A stretch of DNA of 64,000 nt, from assembly GCA_964019425.1 (NCBI GenBank), contig OZ025819.1, positions 620,001 to 684,000 on the forward strand. Reading direction: 5' to 3'. Under the pieces are notes generated by a model. The model ran no database searches, was not told where the DNA came from, and saw nothing but the letters and a program-made list of their open reading frames with translations. The translations under genes and the position numbers were made by a program. Below, one piece after another: positions 23,802-34,742 of this stretch (positions are counted from its first letter, which is position 1; each line of letters opens with the position of its first letter). Source of the stretch: Flectonema sp. DT1601. Taxonomy: Eukaryota; Euglenozoa; Diplonemea; Diplonemida; Diplonemidae.

Positions 23802-24365
23802 ATGCCTCCACTAATCCGAGCACCCCGAGCGTCGTTGTTCTTGTTATACTGGTACTTCACGGAATGTTTTATTAGTTTTATGGCATGGTGGTGGTTCTAC
23901 GACGTGGAAAGAGCCCTTCTCGAAGATACACTCGTTGATTGGCACCTGGCTTGTAATATTATCGGTGCTGTTCTTTATGTATTCGTAGGCAGCGTTTTGA
24001 TGTTTTGGCCGTACCGCTATTACCACCAAATGTTGGACTCGTCTCGTAGGAATCGTATTATGGCTGGAGTGTACACCATATTCTTAGTCAGAGACTTTCC
24101 TTGTTGGTTAATGGAGTTTTGGGTTCTGTGGAAGTATGGATGGATAAGTGTAATTCAGGGTATTTCGGTGATGCTGGCTACTTTTTCATTTGCCTTTGGA
24201 CTTATCATGTGCTGGTTAATCTACACCTGGAAAATCGCTAAGATTCTTGAAAAGCAATTTGGTTCCTCAGAAACTCACGCGGCGGTTGCAACAGCACAAG
24301 GTGCCGCTGGTACAATGGAACACCCACCAACAGGCGCACTGACTCGCTATGCTGCACCTCAATAG
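23802..24365 (+). CDS. four-helix membrane protein, family not recognised
   Basis: A 187-aa single-exon protein with four hydrophobic segments of helix length (about residues 10-32, 48-70, 88-112 and 120-148) and a polar, Ala/Thr-rich cytoplasmic-type tail. Notable residues are the aromatic cluster MAWWWFYDVE after the first helix and RDFPCWLMEFW in the third. The layout recalls tetraspan families such as EXPERA (emopamil-binding) proteins, but I see no diagnostic motif, so no function is assigned. The start lies 9 nt after AATCCAG, an acceptor-like site. It begins 110 bp past the transposon, so the element may have landed in its upstream region. Confidence 0.7.
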   Translation: MPPLIRAPRASLFLLYWYFTECFISFMAWWWFYDVERALLEDTLVDWHLACNIIGAVLYVFVGSVLMFWPYRYYHQMLDSSRRNRIMAGVYTIFLVRDFPCWLMEFWVLWKYGWISVIQGISVMLATFSFAFGLIMCWLIYTWKIAKILEKQFGSSETHAAVATAQGAAGTMEHPPTGALTRYAAPQ

Positions 24366-24732
24366 AAAAAAGGGTATGTTTTTTTTGGTTTTAGCTTTAA
24401 AGAGTCAAACGATTTCTAAGAACGTTTTATGTGATTCAACGAAGTTATCGACTGCAATAAACCAAACACAATCCAGACTTGCACAGTAGAAGACAAACAA
24501 ATTCTGTTTCCCATCGGCGCTTTAATCCGTTCCTTTACTTTTTATTGTTTAAAACAAAGGAAGAATAGACACAACCGTAAATAGATTCCTACCCCCCACT
24601 TTTAGATTTATTGTCACGATAGTTTTTCTGCTTTAGAGTCGTTTGAGTAGCGAAAATAAAAAAGTCAGTTGTAATTATTTTTTTCTCTTTTTTTTTTTTG
24701 CGCAGTATTAGCACAACGACAACTTATCAATA
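24366..24732. other. intergenic region
   Basis: No gene is seen. Its right part is a strong pyrimidine tract ending GCGCAG, an acceptor-like site 27 nt before the next ATG. Confidence 0.5.
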
Positions 24733-25896
24733 ATGACATTCTCGGCTGGCGAAAACGCTGATTTGAACCAGTACTGGTTTAGCAAAAACACTATGGATGC
24801 GTTTGTGAAAGAGATCCAAGCCCAGAGTAAGTTAGGTGTGGCGTTCCTATCAACCCCTTCGCTGTATTTTTCGTTGACTGATGAAAATTTGAGATCGAAA
24901 AGTAAGGTTTTTGAGTTCGACAAACAGTGGAGTAATGATTCGGGATTTGTTTTTTTCGACTACAACAATCCGGAAGCAATAAGCATTGCGTTGTTTGGAC
25001 AATTTGATATGGTTGTAATTGACCCGCCATTCATCACCGAAGAGTGCTGGGAGAAGTACACTCAGACAACGAGGCTGCTTCTCTGCCCAGGCGGGAAGGT
25101 CATTGGAACAACCCTCGTTGAGAATGAAGGATTTATGCACTCGCTACTCGGCTGTAAACCTGTAAAGTTCCAGCCGTCTATTCCAAACCTAGTGTACCAG
25201 TACAATACTTATTGTTCGTTCTCACCAAAGTTTTTGGATGAGATTAATCCGGAAATTGCGATCTCCGATGCTGATCCTGCAAAGCAGATCCAACGAGACC
25301 TCTTGGAATCCCGCGAACAATTCATTTCAATGGCACAAAACAGGACTGGAAGACAAAACGAGGCAATTATCCCACTGGACAGAGTTAGAAAGAACACTTG
25401 GGACAACGTACCAGAAGGGATGAGTGAATTCCCAGTCGGGGGGTTGGCAGAAGTAGCTCCTCCGCAAGACTTTGGGGAAGAATACAACAAATTATTGAAC
25501 TTGAGAACTAAGGTTGGAGAGGTATCGAAAATGATCGACTCGGCAGTGAAGCCGATTGACAAGTTTTGGAGACTTTCTGAGGGAATTGAGAAGAACGCTG
25601 CGGATCCCGTAAAGGTTGACAAGCTACAGTCAGACTTAGAAGCAGCGAAGAAGCTTCACACAGACCAGCTCAAGGATTTACTCAGCTACAAAGAATTCTT
25701 CCCAACAGAAGATGAAGACTCTGTTGGTCGCCTTATCGATGAAGCAATTCAACTTCTGACTGTTGAAACTTCAATTAAGAAGGAACAGTTTCAGAAGATT
25801 GCGCCTGATGTCCAAATGAAATTCAAATCCCCACTTTTCAATAAACAAAAGATGATGTTAGCTGAGCTGAAGGAACTCAAAAAGAAAGCGAAGTAA
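24733..25896 (+). CDS. EEF1AKMT1: EEF1AKMT1-like protein lysine methyltransferase with C-terminal extension
   Basis: A 387-aa single-exon protein. Residues 10-170 follow the EEF1AKMT1/Efm5 (formerly N6AMT2) family: LNQYWFS at the start, FLSTPSLYFSL, VFEFDKQW, FFDYNNPE and the catalytic-type DPPF at 97-100 followed by ITEECWEKY. These S-adenosylmethionine enzymes methylate a lysine of translation elongation factor 1A; they look like adenine-N6 methyltransferases because of the DPPF motif. The family is normally about 215 aa. Here about 170 further residues follow, charged and predicted helical (QSDLEAAKKLHTDQLKDLL), probably a coiled coil for binding a partner or ribosomes. Confidence 0.85.
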   Translation: MTFSAGENADLNQYWFSKNTMDAFVKEIQAQSKLGVAFLSTPSLYFSLTDENLRSKSKVFEFDKQWSNDSGFVFFDYNNPEAISIALFGQFDMVVIDPPFITEECWEKYTQTTRLLLCPGGKVIGTTLVENEGFMHSLLGCKPVKFQPSIPNLVYQYNTYCSFSPKFLDEINPEIAISDADPAKQIQRDLLESREQFISMAQNRTGRQNEAIIPLDRVRKNTWDNVPEGMSEFPVGGLAEVAPPQDFGEEYNKLLNLRTKVGEVSKMIDSAVKPIDKFWRLSEGIEKNAADPVKVDKLQSDLEAAKKLHTDQLKDLLSYKEFFPTEDEDSVGRLIDEAIQLLTVETSIKKEQFQKIAPDVQMKFKSPLFNKQKMMLAELKELKKKAK

Positions 25897-26601
25897 ACAT
25901 TTAATGTTTCTCTTCAACCCTAGCCCCAGCAAATAGAATTAATCAGGTAGAATAGACTCGGTTTATGGTGGTCAGCAAAATCACAATGAACCATTGATTA
26001 AGTTGTTGTTGTTCGAAATTCAACACGACAGAGGAATACCGCAGGTTCCTTGCAGCCTCAATGCGATGCTACCTGTCTGGTGACTTCTTTTTTATTTCTT
26101 AGTTTGAGTTGGAAGACCAACACTATCACCAGTATTTTTAGATTCACTGGTTTTGAGTTCAGTGACATCACTTACTTCACACAGAAAAGTAGCTGAATAG
26201 TTTTACTTAGTTGGCAGGTAAAATGAAAATTGTTAAAATTCTTTCTTTTCTCAGGTTCAGATTGACTCGCCTCGCGGTAGTAGTCTGAAGACTCGTTGTG
26301 CATGTTCATTACACACCCCGCTCGAGGATAAATCTCTTACAGATTCGTCCCGGACCCGTCAGCTGCACACATGCAATGTATTCTGAAAAACCATCACAAA
26401 TTCTTTTGAGAAGCTGCTGCCACAATTTCCCTCTAAAATGACGCGTTATTTGAATGATGAGAAGCAGAAAAAAACTCAGTAATATCGGACTACATTGCGA
26501 GAATATTTCGAAGTTCCAAGTACACAACAAGATGTAGCAGTACTTTGAGATTGCTAGAACCTGTGCAAGCAAAGCAATAAGGAACCATCTGAAAGACGCC
26601 G
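25897..26601. other. convergent strand-switch region, left part
   Basis: This follows the last + strand gene. No gene is recognised. From here to 32106 no host gene is seen; the DNA is mobile-element debris. Confidence 0.5.
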
Positions 26602-27531
26602 CTAAAGGACGAAAACCCCATGCCCACGGGTGTAGTTTTTTGAACTCCCCCCCCCCATCGCATCCAGCAAGATCTTTATCTCTTCTGTGTGGTCCCCTTT
26701 ATCACCGCCCATCTGCTTGGTGAGTAAGGTTTGCCCCTTCCCTTCGGCATGGAACCAATCGATAATGAGCCCGAAATCTTCTCCACAGATTCCGCCTGCT
26801 TGCTGTTGCTTTTCCGTCGCTTCCATGCATGTGGCGGAACCCTCGGCACCGCCAACTAATTCTCCCAAGGGCATTGTATCCGTTGTGACTGTGATTGGTG
26901 TGGAATTTATCTCTCCTGTTTCTCTGTCTGAATTTGCTTCCATCCCCCTTCCGCTGGGGATCCTCGGACTGCGGATTTTATATTGTTGCCCGGGCCTCGA
27001 ACGATCGAAGTTATGCATCTTAGCCTTGTTCGCAGTCGGTCCTTCAATACCTTTTGGGTGCATAAGCCTTGCTGGTTTCCTTAAACACTTCAACCTTGGT
27101 AAGGACAAAGGTTGTCTTGGGAGTACAGTTGTTACTTACAGGGCCCGGCCGGCTGGTCACTTCACGAACCCCTTGCTGAGGCGCTGCAGGAAGCACCGGT
27201 GGTACAGGCTGTGGCCCCTGCGAGGCCTGCTGATGTGGTGTACTTTGAAAATGCTGCTGAAGCTGTTGCTGTAATTGTTGCTGAAGCTGCTGCTGAAACT
27301 GCTGGAACTGATCTTTAATCCCAATTACTTCTTGTTTGAGGATGTTTGTCCCATGCGAACGCACCTCGCTCTCTTGTCGAACTGCAGCATCCGCTTCTGA
27401 CTCTCTTCCCTCGTGCGTGCTATCACGGCAGCTGTGATTCCTGGTTCGATTTCACTAGGAGTGTTAGGAGCTTCTAATACATCTATTTTGATACATCCTG
27501 TTTGCCCCAGTTCCCTAACAGTTTTACTCAT
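26602..27531 (-). mobile_element. fossil retroelement-like remnant, Gln-rich, family unassigned
   Basis: The minus strand carries open segments with a glutamine-rich coiled-coil stretch (about 27240-27310) and a Pro/Gly-rich part, resembling the first reading frame of a retroelement. No reverse transcriptase or terminal repeat is seen. The remnant is broken. The assignment is tentative: it is based on composition, on its place among other mobile-element pieces and on the RNase H fragment on the same strand at 27962-28249. Confidence 0.35.
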
Positions 27532-27924
27532 CTCTTATATTTTGACTATGTAAATATGAGGCATTTCTTTGGCACACGTTCACCCCCACCCTTTCCCACT
27601 AACCCCGGGGAGTTCTAAAATTTGCGGGTGGGATGGCAAATTAAAGATGGCTTAACCATCTTTAGTTTGTGGTGTTCGCAAGACCAAGCAAAAAAGCCCG
27701 ACTTATTGAAAATTGGCGTTGTGGACTTCTGGGAGTATGATGGCATCGGAAAGTATTCATGCCCCAACCTAATCCAATGTGTTTTTCTTGCAGTTCCCCA
27801 TATCGGGATCAAATAAAAAAAAAATCGGGTGCTGAAACCCTCATGAGCATTGGAATTTAATTAAGAAAATATTATCACTTTTACGTGGAGCCAGTGATAT
27901 ACAGTTTCGCCCTTGCAGAATTGG

Positions 27925-27957
27925 AGGATAGTAAGCTTTCTGCTAGCTTACTATCCT
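27925..27957. repeat. 12-bp hairpin
   Basis: The arms 27925-27936 and 27946-27957 are perfect reverse complements around a 9-nt loop, just downstream (on the minus strand) of the RNase H fragment. It might be a remnant of a mobile-element end. Confidence 0.7.
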
Positions 27958-27961
27958 TGAC

Positions 27962-28249
27962 TTATGTGCAAATAGTCGTTGACACCAGCTTGCTCTTAAC
28001 ATCTTTTGAAATTTTTTTCGCCAGTTCATCTGCCTTGTCATGCGGCTCAATCCCCACGTGAGTTGGGATGAATTGAAGGTGTATGAATGAGTCTAATTTT
28101 CTTCTAGTATCGAGAGAGCCTTTCCTCTGAGCCACAATTCCACCACGCAGCCCATCCAGATTGGATTTAGAATCACTGAAGACTCTCGTGATTCCACATC
28201 TGGGACCCAGGACAGAGGTTGCTTTTCCAAATTCCCTAATAAATAACAA
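27962..28249 (-). pseudogene. RNase H fragment, probably from a non-LTR retrotransposon
   Basis: The translated minus strand contains FSDSKSNLDGLRGG, then IHLQFIPTHVGIEPHDKADE and LAKK. This is the RNase H pattern of many LINE-type elements (acidic residue in a DSK block, WxPxHVGI-like block, final Asp in an AD-LAK block). The usual Trp is Phe. No reverse transcriptase is found nearby, so this is only a fragment. Confidence 0.65.
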
Positions 28250-28507
28250 GAAACGGAAACCGAAGGGGAAAAAAAAAAAAAAAAACGGTGACTAAGTGTC
28301 AATTCGATCTGCAAGAATAGCAGTCGAGGGTTCGAAACCCGCAGACGGCGGTTTTTGTTTGGTGCCCGTTTCGGTGGCAAATTACCTAGATGGAATTTTG
28401 ATCAGTGAAATCAGATAGCCTGATTTTCGCACGGGTGAGTGTGCTTACCTAACGAGCGAAGTGTGAGATAAAGAAACAAAGTAAAAACCCACCCACAAGT
28501 GAAAATC
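28250..28507. other. unassigned sequence between element fragments
   Basis: It contains an A run (28268-28285) followed by a stretch with a tRNA B-box-like GGTTCGAAACCC at about 28329. No convincing tRNA fold was found. Confidence 0.4.
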
Positions 28508-29127
28508 GGTATCCGATTTTGCATCTAAAACCGTCGTTTTATTACTCGATATGCTTTGAAAAGAAAGTTTACACCCCGACGTCTACAGGCCACGCTACCC
28601 TGTTGTGAATGTTTGACCCTTTCTCTGTTACAGAAAATCAGGGACACCGATGATACAATTCGCTTTGTACAATGTTCCGCCTTATACAATCATTCCTATC
28701 CTTGCTTTGCTTTATTTCTTTTCACCCGGTGCAATTAACAACGTAAATGCAGCACGGTTCCCGGCAAAACTGCAACCAAGGCAGACGAGGGAAGACAAAG
28801 CTGCTGATGGAAGAGCTGGTATCCGATTTTGCATCTAAAACCGTCGTTTTATTACTCGATATGCTTTGAAAAGAAAGTTTACACCCCGACGTCTACAGGC
28901 CACGCTACCCTGTTGTGAATGTTTGACCCTTTCTCTGTTACAGAAAATCAGGGACACCGATGATACAATTCGCTTTGTACAATGTTCCGCCTTATACAAT
29001 CATTCCTATCCTTGCTTTGCTTTATTTCTTTTCACCCGGTGCAATTAACAACGTAAATGCAGCACGGTTCCCGGCAAAACTGCAACCAAGGCAGACGAGG
29101 GAAGACAAAGCTGCTGATGGAAGAGCT
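28508..29127. repeat. perfect 310-bp tandem duplication
   Basis: 28508-28817 and 28818-29127 appear identical base for base, including two identical 60-residue open frames. A perfect repeat suggests a very recent duplication, or an assembly artefact. The unit matches no gene I recognise and lies in the mobile-element-rich strand-switch region. Confidence 0.9.
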
Positions 29128-29905
29128 GGATCCGCTGTCAATTCCTACTGTGCTGCTTCGGCATATTTGTGCTCTGTAAGTGTGTTGAAAAAGGGATGGT
29201 GAAAAAAGCGATGTTTGGCAAAAGCCAGCAAACCACAGAAAACCCCACCAGCAAAACCCGATGTGCAGGACCCGACCGACATCGAGGCAGGGAACCGTAG
29301 CCGTTACCCTGAATCCCAGTTACGAAAGTTATCACTTTGGCTGACCGTACTGCTGATCTCTTCAAGCTGCGTACATTTTCACTTAACCCTTACACCACCG
29401 TAAGAACCCCCAAAACAACGGGTCCAAAATTTTACTGTTTTTTCAAAAAGAGAAAAGGTACCCCCCCAGAAAACCTATGTACCAAACCGGACACAACTAC
29501 TCCTACGGGTCAATAGCACCTGTCACCCACACACCTAACGGTGCGTACCTTGGTGCGTTGTTGCACATTCAGCAGAACTAACAAAGTCGGCAGTGTCGCA
29601 ATAACGTACTCAACGGTTTCCATTCATAGCAGCTGCATGTTATTCCCTTCCCGTATTTTGAAAGGAATGATGTTTCTGCGCAACATCATGTCAGAGGGAG
29701 CCCAAGTAAAGAGAATGCCAAATCACGGCCGATATTAAATCGAAAAATCAGATTTTTTCCCTGTTTTTTGAGCTTGTAAAAGCCCTCTGTGGTCGCGGAA
29801 AATACACAAACAACCCGCATCATGGCACAGCAGGTTCAGACACACAGGAGGATTACCGCATCGGGGTTGATAAGCTCGAAAAATACAAATAACATCGATC
29901 CCAGA

Positions 29906-30310
29906 TCATGGAACTTCATTAGTAACAGTGCAGCTACTTAGATCAGACCGTGTTGGGCCGGATCTATAAACTTCCACCTCTTTACCCCACCAGCCTGGCA
30001 TACTGGATTTTTGGGAAGTTGGCGGTTTAGGAACATCACAAGGAATTTCGTAGTTTTGGAGAATGTGATACCTTTTGAAATATGGGTAAGCACAAAGCGC
30101 TTGGTTGCATCGCTCACAGTAATCTAGTGATTGTGCGCGCTTTGCGCGAACTGCACACCGACGAGCCTTTTCCATCTTTCCGGGGTAGTGTCCAAAAGCT
30201 GGCTTGAGGCGATCAGGGATTGATACTGATTGTGGAGAAGGCGGTACTGATGGTGTTATTAATAGTGTTGGTGCCGCTCTGGTACGTTTAAATGTACCTA
30301 AGCTGCCCAA
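29906..30310 (-). pseudogene. piggyBac transposase C-terminal remnant
   Basis: It contains FGHYP, then RRCAVRAKRAQSLDYCERC and NQALCAYPYFKRYH, which is the Cys/His-rich DNA-binding tail of piggyBac transposases (C..C...YC..C...LC...F..YH). Some zinc ligands are already lost (for example CAVR where CxxC is usual). Confidence 0.75.
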
Positions 30311-30731
30311 AACAAAGCCAATTTGAAGGATAAGAATCTCTTGCTTCTCCAGCCAGATTCACTACTATCCGTCCAAATTCCACCATGCCCACGTCGCATC
30401 AGGATAAAGGAATTCAAAATACACGTCTCCACTTCGGATCCTCATGCTCGGGAGCAGGTAATATCGCAGAGAAGTGTAAGTTCCTCAGTATTTCGGCAAA
30501 GCGATTACGTGAAAACACTTGCGGAAAGAACAACAGGGGGGTCAACAGCATGTCATTCAAACCCCAGGAATCCCCCAGGTTAGATTTTATTGGGAGGCGC
30601 GCGTCAGTAGTGTTGTGCCAACAAAGGCCCTTCGCTCCTGCGTACTGGTTTTAAATTTTCTTCCCCTCTGTGAGGCATAGACCTCAGAGTTTTTCTTCAT
30701 CAGCTGGAAAACTGACTATCCGAAGAAAAAC

Positions 30732-30959
30732 TCAAAAACCTGCAGCTCCGACTTTCGTGCAACTCCAATCTTTAACGTTTCTTGGAAACGCGTTTTTATT
30801 CTTGGTAACCCTTGTTACCTCCCCTCCCCATTTGGAGTCAGATACTTCGTCAAGTGACGAATCGGAGCACACCGACGATGGATTAACAAATACTGTTGCA
30901 TCCTCATCAGAACTGTGGACCGACATATTTCCCAAGTTGATTTTGGCCAGCTTTAGCAA
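30732..30959 (-). pseudogene. piggyBac transposase N-terminal remnant
   Basis: An acidic, Ser-rich stretch (SVHSSDEDATVF, SVCSDSSLDEVSDS) like the disordered N-terminus of piggyBac transposases. It sits at the correct end of the element relative to the C-terminal remnant. Confidence 0.55.
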
Positions 30960-31135
30960 ATGGAAAATTTACCATTTAATAAAAACTATTGCGGCGCAAC
31001 ACGTAAGGAACATAAAAGACATCGCAATAATACCTCTCCCGTGAAATCGTTGTACTCAGAAATGCAAAATTTTCACTTAGCAAAAAAAAAACTTTTTTCA
31101 GACTGATATATCAGCTCCGGTGGTGTAAGGGTTAA

Positions 31136-32106
31136 GTTGTACATGTGATGCTTAACTTAGCTTTGAAGCAACTAGTAGGTTTCAAGAGTCCTGAATCACT
31201 CCAGTAGCAATTCTGTTGATTATGTTTTTCCTACGGGATGAATAATAAAAAAGTGAAGGGTTTTCCAAATTAGTTATTTACCGTGATCCAACAAACCAAG
31301 TACCAGTTAAGCGGGCGCAAAGAGAACTGCGTGGTTCTTCCCAAGTTTGAGCGTTATTTTTGCTCTCTCATTTCTAGATATGTTAATAAAGGTGCCCTGA
31401 TATGTTAATAAAGGTTTTTAAAATAAATAAAAAAATAATAATAAATAAATAAAAATCACAACTGGAAAGCTTTTACTCGATCGTACAATTCCAGAAGTGG
31501 TTTTTTTTTTTTTTTTCGAAAATTACTGTTTTTCGGATCAGCATTGCAATGTGGTATGTCTCGGTAGTTTTTAAAATAAATAAGATAAAAAAAAGAAATA
31601 AATAAAAACAAATTGGTTTTTTTTTTTTTTTTTTGGTTAAGTTACTCTCAGAAAGTACGGAGAAGGGGGGAAAAAAAACGCCTACCAAACAGTTCACCTT
31701 CAGTGGTTTACAAAAATTACAATGAAGTGGTTTTTTTTTTGTTTTGTTTTTTTTTTTTGAATACAACCTTCCTTACCTATCGGCTAAATAGAATCAAAAA
31801 ATAATAATTTTAACAAAAAAGGGGAAAAAGAAAACCCTCCTCACTCTCCAAATCCTTGTATGGCGTGTACGAAAATTAATCACAACTTTTTTTTCATTCT
31901 TCTCTTTTCTTTTTTTTTTTTTTTTTTTCCTCCTGTAGGAGTACAGGGGTTCCCAACGTATGACATTGACTAAAGGTATTTCCGCCTTCAGATCACATCA
32001 GAGAGCAGCCACTATCATCACCGCCGTGGATTGCTATCCCCTCGGTTGGTAGCGAGTTCGCCTTTGCAACACTTAGTAGTTCATTCTGGTATTGAATTTG
32101 TTGTTG
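31136..32106. other. AT-rich intergenic region, right part of the strand-switch
   Basis: No gene is seen. It has many A and T runs (31500-31516, 31617-31634, 31731-31758, 31910-31928) and a short direct repeat GATATGTTAATAAAGG near 31378 and 31401. The right edge is the 3' flank of the UBL/BAG-like gene. Confidence 0.5.
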
Positions 32107-33676
32107 TTATTGTTGCTTAATACTTGCATCATATACCATAGACTAAAAGTTAGCAGGGTGAGAAGAAGAAGAAAAAAGATACCTGAAGTGATTCTTTACT
32201 CTGTAGGGAGACCTGATACTTCTGAAATAGCAGTTCGAATAGTTTATCTTCCATTCCTTCATGTCCTGCGAGGATGCTGTCAATGGCGGCAAAGTTAGAA
32301 GGGTTATGATGGATGTAAAATAATATTAATTTCGCTCTCCAGACCATTCCTGTGTGCGTTGTTTGTTAGAATGTAATGACGCGCTTAAAAACAAAATAAA
32401 ATAAATAAAAACCCATACCAGCCTTAAGTGCTGCTGCAACATCATCCAACGTGAGTACGAGCTGAGAAGTTGAGTTCTGTTCTGTGGATTCGTTTATTAC
32501 GATATTGGAATTCGTTATGTTTTGGTCATTATGAATATCCGATGAAATATTGTTATTCCGAATTTTTTTATCCGAAACCTTCGAAGGTAGAGTCGATGAC
32601 AAAGAAGACTCAGCAGGAGCTGCTTGCATTCTCGTCAACCCACTCGGAGGTCTCAAGTCTGACAGCAGCACAGCATCAATAGCTGCTGTTGCTGTCTCTA
32701 TTGTCGCAGTGTTAGAATTTAGAAGCCTCATAAGGTCGTCTGATGATCGATGAGATGCTGGCGGTGAAAATGGTAGATTTCCAAAATATAATATAACCTC
32801 CTCAACGGAATTCTGTATAGGCTGTGACTTAATCTTAGGCAGGTACATCAACACGTGTCTACCTGCACCGGAACACATGTCTTCCATCATTGCCAACTCT
32901 ACGGGTGAGTTCGATGATGTGACAGATGCTTCCCAAAGAGCTGCAATTTGCATAGCTGCTCGACACAGTTCCAATTTTGAAGTAATACTTTTGGTGACGA
33001 GTACTTCATATTGGTGTGAAATCTGCTGTAAGAATAACGCCATGGCATTACTAAACTTAAGGTCTGACAGCTGTGCTGGTTGCAATCTCTTTAAAGGATT
33101 CACTCTCTTGGGAGAGGTGGTGTCTGTTGCCGATCCGTCAACTTTATATAAATCCCAACAACGAGTTTGAACTTCGTTTTCCAAAGTCGACAACTGCTCG
33201 ATAAAATGCTGCTTTTGATCAACCGCCCTGATGCACGTTATTTCTTCCCTCAGTAGGTCAATGTTTCTGGTAAGACTTTTAGCCTTCGTTCTCAATAATT
33301 TCAATTTTGTATCTTTCTCTTGAGGAGGCAGATCAGCTGATTGAAAGTCAATCGATTTCAAGATACCATCAAAACTAATGAGACCATCGTTAATCAAGGC
33401 CGTGTAGTATTCAGTCTCTGGTGGTCGAATTGTAAGCTTCAATTCGTCGTCTGGCCTGATCCCCAACTGATCGAATGAAACGAAGTCACTTATCTCAGTA
33501 CCTTTAAATAGTAATTGTTGCTTTTTAGGATCAATCCCAGAGTGGTCTGCTAATTTTGGTTTTAACATCTCAGCAGTTACGAGAGTCATGTCCCCATTTA
33601 TTTCTAATTTGTAGTTTCTGCCAACCTCATTAGTAACCTTTAAGAAGCTTACCTTCTTTCCATTTACGTCGGTCAT
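32107..33676 (-). CDS. ubiquitin-like / BAG-like cochaperone candidate
   Basis: Three exons (33676-32419, 32349-32180, 32142-32107) join in frame to about 487 aa. The introns are 69 and 37 nt, and the last exon is only 36 nt. Residues about 18-85 form a ubiquitin-like domain (LADHSGIDPKKQQLLFKGTE). A helical segment follows (NIDLLREEITCIRAVDQKQH) in the position of the BAG domain of BAG1-type Hsp70 nucleotide-exchange factors. The middle is helical and then Asn/Ser-rich. Exon 2 encodes LILFYIHHNPSNF and GMEDKLFELLFQKY, a variant of a C-terminal helical motif (FY-HNP...EELF--L--KYG) found on many protist proteins. The BAG call is by position and helix pattern only. Confidence 0.7.
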
Positions 33677-34097
33677 GGTTACCTAGTGTGATCCTGGAAT
33701 TAAAAAAACTATTGGGTAATAAAAAGAAAACAAAAAATAAGGTGAAAAATGGAGTAAAAAAAAAGCTTTAAAAAAAAATTAACTGAAAACAAACGTAAAA
33801 GATGCGCAACATGAAACAATGAATCATGGCAAACTTTTATTTGTTCTTGATAAAAAATATTTTTTAAAGCTCGAAGTTATCGTTTAGAGGGGGGTGGAGG
33901 GGATGCTCAGTCAAATCAGTGCAAAACAGTGCAAATACTAAACTATATTGACAACTCGCATGCGCAAGTGAACAACAGGAAATAAAAATAAAAAGAGGAT
34001 TTGTTTGTGCGCCAACTCGGTACAAAATCCTAATAAAGGAATAAGTAAGTTACGCCTCTTCTACCGAACAATAAGTTGTGGGTACAAAAAAGAAGTC

Positions 34098-34128
<31 letters not shown>

Positions 34129-34742
34129 CCTCGCAAAAAAGGGTGTTGTTGCATTCGCACCAAGAAGCGATACAACAACCGCGCGTAGTGAGATAAGTGA
34201 AAACATCGTTTTTTGAAAAACGGATTCAAAATAAGGACAAGATTACCAAATAATATTTAAAAACACAACAAAGAACATGAGCAAGACTGTATCTCAACTC
34301 AAATTTACAACAAGACTTTTTAATGCTCTTGTGATGAAAAAAGGAAAGACAAATTCCCAAAGTTTGGGCGCTGGAGCCACAATCCATCAGAATCTCCCTT
34401 TTCTTATTATTCAACAACAGCATTCTAAAAAGTGTTAGGGTTTGATCTCTCAAAAAAACACCACAGCTGATTGGGCAACCGTTAAATTAGGAAAGACGAA
34501 AACGACGTGAATTTTGACCCAGAAAAAACTTTACAGACAGCCTAACTTTAAATAAGATATTCCCACCAAAAGGATAAGTCTCACACAAAAACGAAAACTA
34601 AAAGAACTGTTCAAAAAGAGTGATCCTGCGGTACAGCACGTCCATCAACCATAACTTGCACGACAATGGTTTCGTACAAAACGTGGAAGCGGAAAAGATC
34701 GCAATTCGAAATAGAAGGAAGAGTGTTCTCCCTCCTTACGTC
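33677..34742. other. intergenic region
   Basis: No gene is seen. It has a long T run at 34099-34128. The part next to 33676 is the leader of the UBL/BAG-like gene with ATTCCAG 17 nt before its ATG. Confidence 0.5.

Larger units (their letters stand above)
29387..31131 (-). mobile_element. piggyBac element, internally deleted
   Basis: A 1745-bp element with TTAA on both sides (29383-29386 and 31132-31135) and 14-bp perfect inverted repeats reading CCCTTACACCACCG from each end, the classic piggyBac arrangement. Minus-strand coding remnants match the two ends of a piggyBac transposase: an acidic Ser/Asp N-terminal part at about 30732-30959 and a cysteine-rich C-terminal part at about 29906-30310. 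The catalytic centre is missing, so it cannot move by itself but could be mobilised by an active relative. Confidence 0.85.

Noticed and set aside
26687-27274. 195-codon + strand open frame
   Set aside because: Its composition is that of an antisense reading of the minus-strand remnant, and no domain is recognised.
28290-28360. tRNA gene or tRNA-derived SINE (GGTTCGAAACCC B-box, CTGC/GCAG stem)
   Set aside because: The acceptor arms do not pair, the anticodon loop lacks the usual U33 and the A-box is weak. A pol III relic is possible but unsupported.
29541-31044. Several + strand frames inside the piggyBac element
   Set aside because: They are antisense to or between the recognisable minus-strand transposase remnants.
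32030-32090. tRNA D-arm/anticodon-like stretch (GGTTGGTAGCGAG, CTTTGCAA)
   Set aside because: No matching T arm or acceptor stem.
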